NCBI GenBank assembly: GCA_023432805.1 | Contig: JAEYUG010000073.1 | Coordinates: forward strand, 39,427 to 103,426 | Direction: 5' to 3' | Source: Bacteroidota bacterium | GTDB lineage: Bacteria; Bacteroidota; Ignavibacteria; SZUA-365 | DNA: 64,000 bases | In this document: one piece after another, positions 10,601 to 18,764 of the stretch | How positions within the stretch are numbered: the first letter of the stretch is position 1 | Layout of the letters: each line of letters opens with the position of its first letter | Notes under the pieces: model-generated | Database searches by the model: none | What the model was told of the DNA's origin: nothing | Seen by the model: the letters and a program-made list of their open reading frames with translations, nothing else | Made by a program: the position numbers and the translations under genes

Positions 10601-12835
10601 CGACCCGATCGATCGCGTGAATGTACCCGTGCCCGTGTAGGGCGGGGTCCCGCCCGATGCCGTGACGGTCACGGTCGTCGTCGTGGCGTTCGAAATGCAG
10701 GGGATGGGAGTCGCCGATGCCGCCGCGGTCAGTACCGGCGGTTCGACGATCGTGATGGAAACCTGGGCGGAACAGTTGTTTGCATCCGTGACGGTGAAGC
10801 TGTATGTGCCTGCCCCACGCGGGAAGCTTCCGATGCCGCTGTACGGAGGTGTACCGCCAGACGCACCGATCGTGACCGTGCTCGATCCGCCATTGCAGTC
10901 GATCGGTGTCGCGGTCGCTGTTGCCTGCAGGGTGGGCGGTGCTGTGATCGTGACCGTGGCCTGGGCGCTGCAGTTGTTCGCGTCGGTGATGCTGAACGTA
11001 TGCGTGCCCGCACCGCGCTGAAATGCGCCGGTACCTATGTAGGGCGGTGTGCCGCCCGTCGCATCGACGGTGACGGTCGTCGTTCCACCGTTGCAGGACA
11101 GCGGGGCTGCGATGGCTGTGGCCGACAGCACCGGCGGTGCGGTGATGGTCGCGGTCGCGACGGACTGACAGTTGCCGGCATCTGTCACGATGAACGTCCA
11201 CGTGCCGGGTCCGCGCTGGAACGTCCCCGTTCCGCTATAGGGTGGCGTACCGCCCGTCGCCGTGACTGTCACGGTGGCGTTCGTTCCGTTGCAGAGCATG
11301 CCTGAGGAAGTCGCCGAGGCAGTCAATGCCGGTGGCTGGGTGACGGTGATCGAGGTGGATGTACTGCAGCCGTTGGCATCCGTGACGGTAAAGGTGTGCG
11401 TGCCGGCCCCCTGCTGGAAGCGTCCGGTGCCGGAATACGGGGGAGTGCCGCCGGATGCGCTGACGGTGATCTCTGCGTCACCACCGGTGCAGCTCAGCGC
11501 GGTCACGACCGCATTCACGGTGATCGCGGGAGGTGCGGTGATGGTCACCGACGTCGTGGTGGTGCAGCCGTTGGCATCGATGACCGAGAGTGCGTGCGTG
11601 CCTGGTGCGAGCTGGAAACTGCCGGTGCCGGTGTAAGGCGGTGTGCCGCCCGTCGCGTCGACGGTCACGGTCGACATGCCGCTGCCGCACAGCACCGGCG
11701 TCGACGTCACCGTCACAGTCGGAGCGTTGATCTGGACGGGCACGGCGCAGCGCACGGTCTGCACCCCATCACTGATGGATGCGTTGACCGTGTAGCTGCC
11801 GCCCCCCGTGCCCGCATGCACAAGAACCGACGATCCGGAGGATGAGCCCACGATGCTTGCGTTGCTGGTGTTGTCGGAAATCGACCAGGTGAAGCTGCGA
11901 TTTGTGGCCGTACCGATGATCGAGTAGGCATTCTGCGTGCCGGCGCAGACGGGACTCGGTCCCGACGCGCTGCACAGGATGTTCGCGAGTACGGCCGCGC
12001 TCATGATCTGGTTGTCGCGATTGCCGAGCGCACTGCCGTCGAGCTGGTGCAGACGGAAGTGGTACGGCGCGCCGCTGATGCTTCCGGCACCGAGTCCGCT
12101 GCCGTAGCCGACACCGGTGCCCGCACTCTGCGCATCCGCACCGACAGCCAGGTGGGCTGCCATCTCAATCAGGATCGACGTCGAGGCAGAGGTCCATTGC
12201 AGTGTGTACGGAGCGTAGATATTGGCTCCCGTCGTGTGCGCGTTGAAGACGAGCGAGGCACTGGTGATGGGGGCGTTGCCGTAGATCCGTAGCGTGCGGT
12301 TGCCGAAGCGCGTTTCGTAGGCTGCGAGGCTCGCATCGATGCTGCGTCCATGCACCGTCCCCATCATGTCGGGAATGTCGACGACATACGAATACCCGCT
12401 CGTGCGCAGTGACGTGCAGGTGTTCTGCATCGAGGCAGGCGGTCCGATATGCGCACCGCACGCATTCAGATCCACGAGCGCGGTGGGAGCGATCGACGAT
12501 GCCGCGTCCAGGGCCTGTTCGTGCGAGGTCAGATAGTCGTAGGCGTGCTTGCCGCTCTTGCCGGCGAGGTGGTCGAAGGTAAGCGCATGCTGGTTGCCGC
12601 TCGTCGCACGGATGTTCAGGAACATGATCCGTTGCGGTACCGACATGCCTTCATAATAGACGGAGTTCGAGCGCTGCAGGACCGAGTTGATCCAATGCAC
12701 ATCACCGAGTGCGTACGGCTGATCGTTGTTGGCAGCTTGTCGGAAATCCACCGACAACTGCTGCGCGTGCGCTGCATGGGTCAGGACAATGAGAAGGAGC
12801 AGGAAACTCCCGAAGCAGTATCTGTTGTGCCACAT
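7640..12835 (-). CDS. second giant SprB-repeat surface protein with T9SS sorting domain (1731 aa)
   Basis: A tandem paralogue of the gene at 1148-7345. The signal peptide ends AHAAHAQ, and the N-terminal domain is clearly homologous (shared QLSVDFRQAANND, YYEGMSVPQRIM and AHLAVGADA-like stretches). About 18 SprB-like repeats follow, then a T9SS tail with ENYPNPFNPSTTITY and GERLMLLLK. An upstream in-frame start exists seven codons earlier, but the sequence GGAGGG lies five bases before ATG 12833-12835, and this start gives a normal signal peptide, so I chose it. Its own terminator follows at 7582-7621, so the two giants are probably transcribed separately. The likely role is surface adhesion or gliding, inferred from the family. 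The promoter region holds large dyad symmetries. Confidence 0.9.
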   Translation of the reverse strand: MWHNRYCFGSFLLLLIVLTHAAHAQQLSVDFRQAANNDQPYALGDVHWINSVLQRSNSVYYEGMSVPQRIMFLNIRATSGNQHALTFDHLAGKSGKHAYDYLTSHEQALDAASSIAPTALVDLNACGAHIGPPASMQNTCTSLRTSGYSYVVDIPDMMGTVHGRSIDASLAAYETRFGNRTLRIYGNAPITSASLVFNAHTTGANIYAPYTLQWTSASTSILIEMAAHLAVGADAQSAGTGVGYGSGLGAGSISGAPYHFRLHQLDGSALGNRDNQIMSAAVLANILCSASGPSPVCAGTQNAYSIIGTATNRSFTWSISDNTSNASIVGSSSGSSVLVHAGTGGGSYTVNASISDGVQTVRCAVPVQINAPTVTVTSTPVLCGSGMSTVTVDATGGTPPYTGTGSFQLAPGTHALSVIDANGCTTTTSVTITAPPAITVNAVVTALSCTGGDAEITVSASGGTPPYSGTGRFQQGAGTHTFTVTDANGCSTSTSITVTQPPALTASATSSGMLCNGTNATVTVTATGGTPPYSGTGTFQRGPGTWTFIVTDAGNCQSVATATITAPPVLSATAIAAPLSCNGGTTTVTVDATGGTPPYIGTGAFQRGAGTHTFSITDANNCSAQATVTITAPPTLQATATATPIDCNGGSSTVTIGASGGTPPYSGIGSFPRGAGTYSFTVTDANNCSAQVSITIVEPPVLTAAASATPIPCISNATTTTVTVTASGGTPPYTGTGTFTRSIGSHTFTVTDARGCSASTLVTVAPPPTISVTATAPSLLCNGGTTIVTVTASGGTAPYSGTGSFPRGAGTYTFTVTDANGCVGQASITITTPPAVVATASIAAPPCNGGTTTVTVSATGGTAPYTGTGTFQRGAGTHSFVVTDANGCPDTAQITIVAPPAVTALASGTPILCYGDESTITVSATGGTAPYYGTGIFQRRAGVHWFIVIDANGCADTASITVVEPPALIALASATPILCNGGESTVTVTGNGGTPPYSGTGIFQRGPGTHTFTVTDAHGCPAQASIHITEPPVLIAQASAAPLLCNGGTTTVTVTATGGTSPYTGIGVFQRGAGTHTFIVSDANGCADTVSVTIIEPPALTAAATFTPLLCNGDQSTITVSASGGTPPYSGTGVFQRGGGTHVFTVTDANGCTAQVSVTIAEPPALVVLASATPILCNGDLSTGNVSATGGTPPYTGTGPFSRPAGTHTFIVTDANGCSGQVSITINEPPVLSASAYAPPILCHGDSTTVIVTATGGTAPYTGMGTFRRGPGTWTFAVTDANGCVALASVTLTEPPALNASASAGPILCNGDFVTVTVTASGGTPPYSGIGMFPRFAGTHTFVVTDVNGCPATATVTIIQPPPLVITATAPPVQCGNDLSIVTVTASGGTPPYTGTGTYQRHSGDYSFTVTDANRCSASVQLTVLGPPPLLASATATPILCNGGNSTVTVTAAGGTPPYTGTGIFPRRAGIHRFIVVDSANCQDTVTIVITEPPALVVNCSITPTCVNGVRTASATVTGGTPPYSYSWMPGGITTTTLSVPCNFVGKITLYVRDAHWDPTDPNNGACEASCVLNLATFAPDDSSSTEPQSIVTTRETSPGSGTVDNTDDASASTPAVDGARIHSRAAVETSNEDSYALLENYPNPFNPSTTITYRLAEESHVRLSVFNTLGQQVAVLVDAALPAGTHTVIWNATGDEGMMLPTGRYIYRMHAVSVLSHRVFTGERLMLLLK
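8270..11735 (-). repeat. array of about 18 tandem 198-bp SprB-like units
   Basis: Same repeat family as the array at 1790-6240, with the same period and motif order. Five fewer units account for most of the length difference between the two proteins. Boundaries are approximate. Confidence 0.85.
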
Positions 12836-12840
12836 GGCAG

Positions 12841-12846
12841 CCCTCC
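12841..12846 (-). promoter_or_regulatory. Shine-Dalgarno deciding the start of the second giant gene
   Basis: GGAGGG on the minus strand, five bases before ATG 12835. It supports the shorter of two possible N termini. Confidence 0.7.
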
Positions 12847-12862
12847 GATGAATCAATTTGCA

Positions 12863-12910
12863 ATATTTGCACGGCTAACACCGTAAAGCGCGGTTGACGT
12901 GTGCAAATAT
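12863..12910 (-). promoter_or_regulatory. inverted repeat ATATTTGCAC / GTGCAAATAT upstream of the second giant gene
   Basis: Two perfect 10-bp inverted arms at 12863-12872 and 12901-12910 lie 28 bp apart, a spacing that could suit two half-sites of a DNA-binding protein. It lies just upstream of the chosen start. The TGCAA core recurs in the larger palindrome at 12945-12975. Confidence 0.45.
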
Positions 12911-12944
12911 CGCATCATCGGATGCGTCTCAAGCGGATATCTCA

Positions 12945-12975
12945 CGCAAGTATTGCAATTATTGCAATACTTGCG
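12945..12975. promoter_or_regulatory. perfect 31-bp palindrome, probable operator
   Basis: Arms cgcaagtattgcaa (12945-12958) and ttgcaatacttgcg (12962-12975) are perfect inverted repeats around TTA. The element lies about 110 bp upstream of the 1731-aa giant gene, in an AT-rich 267-bp intergenic region (12836-13102) that holds no other gene. With no T-run and an AT-rich stem, an operator is more likely than a terminator. Confidence 0.5.
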
Positions 12976-13102
12976 AATATGGCGTGATTTCGCAGTCCAT
13001 GTTAAAAGAAAAAATGAATCAACTGTAATTCGATTGTAATGTCCCTGTCAGAAAGCATGCAAATAATGCATAGTGGGGGGGGTGGCCCCCGTCCTGCCGA
13101 TG

Positions 13103-14539
13103 TTATCGTACCACAACCACCGAACGCGTTGCGGAATACGCACCGGCACTGAGACCTACGTGGTAGACCCCCGGCATCACCAGGTTCCCCGTACCATCCC
13201 GCAGATCCCATGCGGCAACAATCCAGGCTCCCGTCACCATGTGCGTCTCACGCACCGCAACAGCCCTCCCGAGCAGATCCGTAACTGTGATTCGAAGCAG
13301 TTCATCGCGTAGCGCGGTCACCTTCAGGCGGATGACATCATCCCTTGTGAGGGATGCAGGATGCGGCCAGATGTCGTCGATCGTGAGCGCCGAAGGTCGC
13401 ACCGGTGGCGGGGAAGCCTCCGTGAGCGGAACGAACTCGAAGGCACCCGCATCGAGAACACCGTCGTCAACGCGCACCCGCCTGTCGAGGGGATGCTGGT
13501 ACTCGCTGCGCGGTACCAGTGGCGATGGGAGCTGCCTAGCGGGCACGGGCGCCGCATTTACCGCAATACTCGCGGAACGCAGTCGGTAGTCGTACGCAGC
13601 AGCATCGAGAAAGGCCGCTGCGGAGAGCGTCGTGACAGCGGATGTCCGAATGTCGCGGACATGGGACTGTCCGGTCCAGATGGCCGATCCACCCACGAGC
13701 AGGTTGTTGAGGATCGTCACCGAGCCGCTGTCCAATGCGGGTGTCGAGACGAAGGATCCCCCGCGCTCGCTCACGATCGTGTTCGAGGCGACCACGAGCG
13801 TATGGGGTGAAGGATTCGAGAGTCCCTCGAGCCCATACCCGATCACGTTCGAATTGTTGGTGCGTGGTCCGTGGTGCATCGCATTTCCGAGTACGAGCAC
13901 GTCGCCGCCGTTCGGAACGTCGATCGCCCTGCTGTTCGTGCCGTCGGCCTCGCTTGTGATCAGGTTCGCGATCACACGCGTCGCATGCGCGCGGCTCTTG
14001 ATGTTGTGACCGATCCGCGCGCGACGCACATGGGAGTACCGGATCTCGAACTCCTTAACGTGATTGATGTACATGTTGTGGGAGTAGCCGTCCCCGTAAC
14101 CGTTGCGATCGAACTCCGTGAACTCGATCAGAATCGAACTCGTCACGTTGTCGCCGGCGAGGATGCCGTTCTCGTTGTCGTGGAAACGGCAATGGCGCAC
14201 AGTCAGATGCACTCCTTCCTGTCGGATGCCCGCACCGTTCCTGTCGGGCACCGTGGCGCCGGAGAACTCGATCCACTCCACCGTCGTATTGCGTCCGCGG
14301 ATCACCCAGATCGCCTTGCCGCCGCAGGCGCGGTCACGCACGTGTGCGTAACCGCCGATGCCGCGGATGAGCAGATTGTCGTGATTCCATGTCGCGCAGT
14401 CGGTGTACGATCCGGCAGCAATCTCGATCGTGTCCCCATGCTGCGCGACGGCAGCGGCCTGGCTAGGAAGGGTGAGGGTCTCGGCGGGACCCACGCGCAG
14501 CACGCGCGCTCCCGCCGAGACGCTCAGGAAGAGAAACAT
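13103..14539 (-). CDS. secreted right-handed beta-helix protein with T9SS-like C-terminal domain
   Basis: The mature part starts with VLRVGPAETLTLPSQAAAVAQ and HGDTIEIAAGSY, typical of pectate-lyase-like parallel beta-helix proteins that start with a DUF1565-like strand. Short runs such as VRHCRFHDNENGI, YSHNMYINHVKEFEI and VIANLITSEADGTNSRAIDV form successive coils; a catalytic triad cannot be assigned. After about residue 390 comes a FlgD/T9SS-like domain with ITVTDLLGRAVAV and MPGVYHVGL. The ATG at 14537-14539 gives a short signal peptide; a longer frame exists from TTG 14596, but it runs through a hairpin repeat. It is the last gene of the minus-strand sigma/vWA cluster. Substrate is unknown, probably a polysaccharide or simply binding. 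Confidence 0.75.
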   Translation of the reverse strand: MFLFLSVSAGARVLRVGPAETLTLPSQAAAVAQHGDTIEIAAGSYTDCATWNHDNLLIRGIGGYAHVRDRACGGKAIWVIRGRNTTVEWIEFSGATVPDRNGAGIRQEGVHLTVRHCRFHDNENGILAGDNVTSSILIEFTEFDRNGYGDGYSHNMYINHVKEFEIRYSHVRRARIGHNIKSRAHATRVIANLITSEADGTNSRAIDVPNGGDVLVLGNAMHHGPRTNNSNVIGYGLEGLSNPSPHTLVVASNTIVSERGGSFVSTPALDSGSVTILNNLLVGGSAIWTGQSHVRDIRTSAVTTLSAAAFLDAAAYDYRLRSASIAVNAAPVPARQLPSPLVPRSEYQHPLDRRVRVDDGVLDAGAFEFVPLTEASPPPVRPSALTIDDIWPHPASLTRDDVIRLKVTALRDELLRITVTDLLGRAVAVRETHMVTGAWIVAAWDLRDGTGNLVMPGVYHVGLSAGAYSATRSVVVVR

Positions 14540-14548
14540 TAGAATGGG

Positions 14549-14578
14549 AAGGACGGACGAGGGCGTCCGTCCTCCGGA
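14549..14578 (-). terminator. hairpin repeat copy 1 (GGACGAGGGCGTCC family)
   Basis: ACGGACG and CGTCCGT pair around AGGG at 14553-14570, extended by AGG/CCT. It sits in the 43-bp gap between the VIT-vWA gene stop (14583) and the beta-helix start, so it may act as an attenuator. Same family as the copies near 20746, 24570 and 57757. Confidence 0.55.
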
Positions 14579-14582
14579 CAGT

Positions 14583-16673
14583 CTATCTGACAACAACTAC
14601 CGCCCGCGTCGCCGATACCACACCGACGCTCATGCGCACATGGTAGATTCCTGGTGCGACCGGCTTCCCCGTGCTGTCGCGAAGATCCCACGCCACGACA
14701 TGCGAACCCTGCGGCCGTGACGCATCCTCAAGGACGCGCACGACGCGGCCGAGCAGGTCGGTGATCACGATCCGCACGGACTGCGCGCGCGCGAGCGTGA
14801 AGGGGATCTGCATGGCGCCGGCACCGACCGCTATGGGATTCGGCCAGGCGGCGTCGAGTGTGAATCCCTGCGCAAGACCGCCCTCGCCTTCGACCACGGT
14901 GGTCGGGGGATCGATTTCATTGGTCTCGAGCACGAGGAAGGCGGTGTAGGGCGAAAGGACGTTGTGACGAATGCTGAGTTCGATCACGCTGTTCTTGAGT
15001 TCCGGCGATTCGCCGGTGCGACGGATTTCCTCAAGCAGTTCGTCGATACGCTTCGAGGCCCAGTACGCGCCGACATGCTTCGGGCCCTGCATGGCTTCGA
15101 CGAAGCGCACCTCGCGGGTGATCGACTGCGCACCGGCGACGGGATCGGTCCACGACAGCGTGGCATGCTCGTCGCCGAGGCCGTCCCACCGGCCCGTCGT
15201 GATGAGCTGATCGGTCGCAAGCAGTTTCGGGAAGCTGCGCGGCAGCACCGTGTAGGTATGCATGTCGAGGTAGGTCACGCGGGCATCCTGCACGCCCGAC
15301 ACATCGAGCTGCAGCATGATACGCGAAATCACCGTCTCGATGTTGTCACCCTGCTCGACGATCGTCGCCGATCCCCCCCGGTCGCGTGCGATATCGTAGA
15401 GCATCTGGATCTGGTCGGTATACAGCAGCACGGGATAGATCGGCACGCCCACCTTGTCACGCGCTGTGATGATCGCCATGAGTGTCGCATAGGTCTGACC
15501 CACATTCGGGTACCCGTCGGTCAGGAACAGCATCCGCGGCTGCGCTCCCGTGCGGAAGTTCCCCGCGAACGCCTCGATGAAGGCCGCCTCATAGTTGGTG
15601 CTGCCCGCCGCGGCGTAGTAGCGCATGATGAAGGTTTCGGCCTGCGCGATGTTGTCGGGGGATGCGAACAGCATCGACGTGTCGGCGGGAAACGCCATCG
15701 CGTTCGACGAGAAGAGCACCAGGCGGAAGCGGTCGCTGCCGTCCAACCTGCGCAGGATGCTCAGCACGGCGTCGCGCACGGCCGTGAGCGGCGCACCCGA
15801 CATGCTTCCGGAGGCGTCGAGCACGAACACGAGATCGCGATTGCTGGCCTCGCTGGTCGTGTCGATCTGCAGGGGATGCCAGGTGATAAAGTAGGGATCA
15901 CCCCCCTGCGCCGACGTGTCGCGCCAGACGAGGGCGGGGAATGTCTCGAAGAGCGACCGCATGCGGAAGCCCAGTTCGAAATCCTTTCCATAGAACTGCG
16001 CCTCGAGTCCGAACGAGATATCGACACGGGCGGGATCGGGCTGCGCGATGCGGCAGAGCATGGGATTGTCTGCGAAGTTCGTCGTCACCGCATCGATCGG
16101 CTGCGGCGTGCGCAGCGAAATCTGCATCTCGGTCTGCTCGACCGGAGTGCTCTGGTAGCCCTGCAGATTGAGGGGATAGCGGTAATGCACCACGCCGTCG
16201 GGCGTCAACGGCAGCGTGTGGAAGTACTCGATCTCCACGCGTCGCGAGCTGTTCGGCGCGATGGGAAACACCTTGAGCTGGAACCGGTTCGCGCCGAGGC
16301 TCTCGAGAATGGCGGGATCACGCCGCACACCGACGACCACGCTGTCGTACATGCGCTGCGCGTCCTCCTTCTTCAGGCAGATGAACTTCTTGCGCTGGCC
16401 GTTCTCCCAGAGCCAGAGTCCGTTCACCCGTGCACCGTCGGGAAGCTGGAACGCGTAGAATCCCTCGAGCGTCAGCGCATTGTCGTTGAAGAATTCCTCG
16501 TCGACATGCGTGACCGCGAGGATGCCGGTGATCGTGACCGTCGTGCGGATGTGCGAGATCCGCAGCGGATACAGCGGCGCCTCGGTTCCCGGACGCCGGG
16601 CGTAGAGCACTCCGGCGGAAGCGCTGCCCACACAGAGAGCACACAACAGGACAAGTGACACAAGGTGTTTCAT
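14583..16673 (-). CDS. VIT and vWA domain protein with T9SS-like tail (696 aa)
   Basis: The signal peptide ends GSASA. A VIT domain (roughly residues 25-150) contains FYAFQLPDGARVNGLWLWENG and a KKEDAQRMYDSV helix. A vWA domain begins near residue 280 with a complete MIDAS, D286-A-S288-G-S290, and a downstream TDGYPNVG. The protein ends with a FlgD-like T9SS tail (VRIVITDLLGRVVRVLED, PVAPGIYHVRM). Inter-alpha-trypsin-like VIT-vWA proteins bind ligands or metals on the cell surface; the exact partner is unknown. GGGGG lies five bases before ATG 16671-16673, which decides this start over an in-frame ATG eight codons upstream. It is 91 bp downstream of a second vWA gene and probably shares its transcript. 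Confidence 0.88.
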   Translation of the reverse strand: MKHLVSLVLLCALCVGSASAGVLYARRPGTEAPLYPLRISHIRTTVTITGILAVTHVDEEFFNDNALTLEGFYAFQLPDGARVNGLWLWENGQRKKFICLKKEDAQRMYDSVVVGVRRDPAILESLGANRFQLKVFPIAPNSSRRVEIEYFHTLPLTPDGVVHYRYPLNLQGYQSTPVEQTEMQISLRTPQPIDAVTTNFADNPMLCRIAQPDPARVDISFGLEAQFYGKDFELGFRMRSLFETFPALVWRDTSAQGGDPYFITWHPLQIDTTSEASNRDLVFVLDASGSMSGAPLTAVRDAVLSILRRLDGSDRFRLVLFSSNAMAFPADTSMLFASPDNIAQAETFIMRYYAAAGSTNYEAAFIEAFAGNFRTGAQPRMLFLTDGYPNVGQTYATLMAIITARDKVGVPIYPVLLYTDQIQMLYDIARDRGGSATIVEQGDNIETVISRIMLQLDVSGVQDARVTYLDMHTYTVLPRSFPKLLATDQLITTGRWDGLGDEHATLSWTDPVAGAQSITREVRFVEAMQGPKHVGAYWASKRIDELLEEIRRTGESPELKNSVIELSIRHNVLSPYTAFLVLETNEIDPPTTVVEGEGGLAQGFTLDAAWPNPIAVGAGAMQIPFTLARAQSVRIVITDLLGRVVRVLEDASRPQGSHVVAWDLRDSTGKPVAPGIYHVRMSVGVVSATRAVVVVR

Positions 16674-16764
16674 GACAACCCCCGGTGGACAATGCACAGC
16701 ATTCGACGCGCAGGATCATTCGGTCGTGTCTCGACAGCTGGCGCGCACTGACAGGACACCTGAT

Positions 16765-18006
16765 TCACCGAAACGTTCCTCTTGCGACAACGACCCGCTT
16801 CCGCACGGTGGCGTGCGGTGTGACGAGTTCGAGCGTGTACAGGCCCGCCGCAAGATCACGCACATCGGCACGGAGCTCGGTCGTCCCTTCCATCCACCCA
16901 TCCTGCAGCACCGCCGCCACGCGGCCGAGCACATCCCGCAGCACGATGCGCACGGATCCCGGTGTGCCGGACTGTGCGCGAACGGTCAGCACATCCTCTG
17001 CGGGTTGGGGGAAGACATCGGTGATGGCAGCGCGGTGCGGTGGCAGCACGCGCTCCGCCTCCGTGACCTGCGAGAACCGGGGGAAGCGGCGTGTCGCCGC
17101 TGCCGTGTCGCCGCAGGCCGCGATTTCGATGGTCACGATGCGGGTCCAGGCGGTGGCGTCTGGGGAGACGTAGCGGATGACGTACTCGTCGAGCCGGCGG
17201 CGCAGCTGATGCGCCAGACTGTCGTAGAGATCCGGCAGGGCATCGAGCGCACGGGGAGCGAGGGCGATGCCTCCGCCGCCGTCGGCCAGCGCGCGCAGGG
17301 CGACGGTGTCGGCGTCGGGACCGATGGGCACGGTCAACAGGCGTTGCGGGATGCGGTCCATCGCATTCGGCTGCAGTTCCTGCAGCAGGTCCTCGCGGCT
17401 TGCGATGCTCGCGTTGTCGCGTCCCGTCGCCGCCAACAGCACGTACTGATCGTTGGCGCCGAGGTTCAATCGCAGTTCGGTCAGCGCCGCGCGCACCGCG
17501 TCGTGCATCGCGCTGCCTCCCGATGCGTTCACGTCGCCGAGCGCTGTGCGGATGCGCGCGCGATCGCTGGTGATGAACTCGCGCAGACGCGGCGACGAGG
17601 AGTACGTGATCACACCGACACGCTGGCAGGGCAGCGGCAGGCTGTCGACCAGGCGCATGCCCGCAACAGGCAGCACGGGCAGCGCCGCACCGGGCAGCAC
17701 GCTCGAATTGTCGACGATCATCACGAGCTCGAAACATGCATTGTCGTCCCGCGAGGGCGCGCGATCGATGTGGATGTCGCGCGCGTCGATCATGCGGCCG
17801 TTCTCCGTGATGCGGATGTCACTCGCATGCAGGTCGTAGACGGGCGCGCCCCCGCAGCTCACATGGGTGTGGAGGAGGAAGGTCGTGAGCGTCCCCGTGG
17901 GCATGATCTGGCGGAGTTCCGCGCGCGGCTGTGCGGAAGCGGCCGCGCCGACCAGCAGGCATGCGAACGCCACATGCACGAGTGGTCTAGTCATCCATGT
18001 GTTCAT
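16765..18006 (-). CDS. secreted vWA-like protein with T9SS-like tail (413 aa)
   Basis: The signal peptide ends GAAASAQ. A vWA-like fold follows: VMIVDNSSVLPG near residue 95 is a degenerate MIDAS (D-x-S-S rather than D-x-S-x-S), then VGVITYSSSP and the amphipathic region up to about residue 270. The C terminus (VFPQPAEDVLTVRA, IVLRDVLGRVAAV, LAAGLYTLELV) is a FlgD/T9SS-type sorting domain. Its ATG overlaps the stop of the upstream lipoprotein gene as ATGA, so the two are translationally coupled. It belongs to the ECF sigma operon 20625-16765 and may be the exported output or a ligand-binding part of that circuit; that role is inference. Confidence 0.75.
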   Translation of the reverse strand: MNTWMTRPLVHVAFACLLVGAAASAQPRAELRQIMPTGTLTTFLLHTHVSCGGAPVYDLHASDIRITENGRMIDARDIHIDRAPSRDDNACFELVMIVDNSSVLPGAALPVLPVAGMRLVDSLPLPCQRVGVITYSSSPRLREFITSDRARIRTALGDVNASGGSAMHDAVRAALTELRLNLGANDQYVLLAATGRDNASIASREDLLQELQPNAMDRIPQRLLTVPIGPDADTVALRALADGGGGIALAPRALDALPDLYDSLAHQLRRRLDEYVIRYVSPDATAWTRIVTIEIAACGDTAAATRRFPRFSQVTEAERVLPPHRAAITDVFPQPAEDVLTVRAQSGTPGSVRIVLRDVLGRVAAVLQDGWMEGTTELRADVRDLAAGLYTLELVTPHATVRKRVVVARGTFR

Positions 18007-18764
18007 GGCCGCACTCCCGCCTCACGGACGGATAAGGACGCGGATCCCTGCATGGTGCCGCTCCCCGGCATCCACGGCCAGGGAAGGGAATACGAGTGGT
18101 CGGGTCCACGCACGTTGATGATGAAGATCGACGAGGTATAGTCGGGCGTCGCCTTGAAGCGCGGCGCAGGGGCTCCGCCGACAAGCACGAGCTTGTTGGC
18201 GCCCTCGCGTACCTCGCCCCACACGTCGGTCGGGATCCGCGAGAGCCGGCCCTCGACCCATGCAAAGGCATGCTGCTCGCCGGCGCCGTAGACGGGCTCG
18301 CCGGGGTCGTAGCGCTGATTCATGGTGTCGTCGCGATAGAGCAGCACGAAGGCGATGGCGATGCGCGCGCCGATGTAGCGCACGAAGTGTCGGGGATCGA
18401 GGCGCGCACGCAGCGGCAGTGCCGTGGCCGGCACGTCGAGGTAGTTGGCGGCAAGGGAGTACACATCTTCGAGCATGTCGCTGCCCGCAGCACCCGGACG
18501 CACGACGGCGATCGCGATGCGGAGTCCCGTACCCGTGAAACGGTCGATGCGGATCTTCGTCGTGTCGACGACGGCCTCGAAGCGGATCTGCGTGTCGAGC
18601 ACGGCCGCGAGTGTGTCGAAGGCCGGATCATCCAGTCCGGTATCGACGAACGACGTATGCTGCACGCGGGCCGTGTCGATGTCGCTGGGACTGTTGCAGC
18701 CCCATGCGCACAGCGCGCAGCAGAGTGCGACGAGAGCTCGGGCGGTATGGTTGGACGTGTGCAT
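18003..18764 (-). CDS. putative lipoprotein of the sigma operon (253 aa)
   Basis: Starting at ATG 18762-18764, which overlaps the stop of the preceding gene as TGATG, the protein has a hydrophobic leader with a cysteine at CAWGC, consistent with lipoprotein processing. The rest (TSFVDTGLDDPAFDTLAAVLD, FTGTGLRIAIAVVRP, YVRYIGARIAIAFVL-like strands, SSIFIINVRGPDHSYSLPWPW) suggests a beta-rich globular domain that I do not recognise. The long frame upstream of 18764 is a shadow of the neighbouring gene. Stop and start overlaps on both sides place it firmly in the operon between the anti-sigma/barrel protein and the vWA protein. Confidence 0.7.
   Translation of the reverse strand: MHTSNHTARALVALCCALCAWGCNSPSDIDTARVQHTSFVDTGLDDPAFDTLAAVLDTQIRFEAVVDTTKIRIDRFTGTGLRIAIAVVRPGAAGSDMLEDVYSLAANYLDVPATALPLRARLDPRHFVRYIGARIAIAFVLLYRDDTMNQRYDPGEPVYGAGEQHAFAWVEGRLSRIPTDVWGEVREGANKLVLVGGAPAPRFKATPDYTSSIFIINVRGPDHSYSLPWPWMPGSGTMQGSASLSVREAGVRP

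Noticed and set aside
9608..11305. 565-aa open frame on the plus strand
   Set aside because: Antisense of the second repeat array, same artefact.
13075..13082. Run of eight G residues as a phase-variation switch
   Set aside because: It lies past the stop of the beta-helix gene, not in a promoter or reading frame, so slippage would have no clear effect.
14964..16658. 564-aa open frame on the plus strand
   Set aside because: Antisense of the VIT-vWA gene, which has clear domains and a ribosome site.
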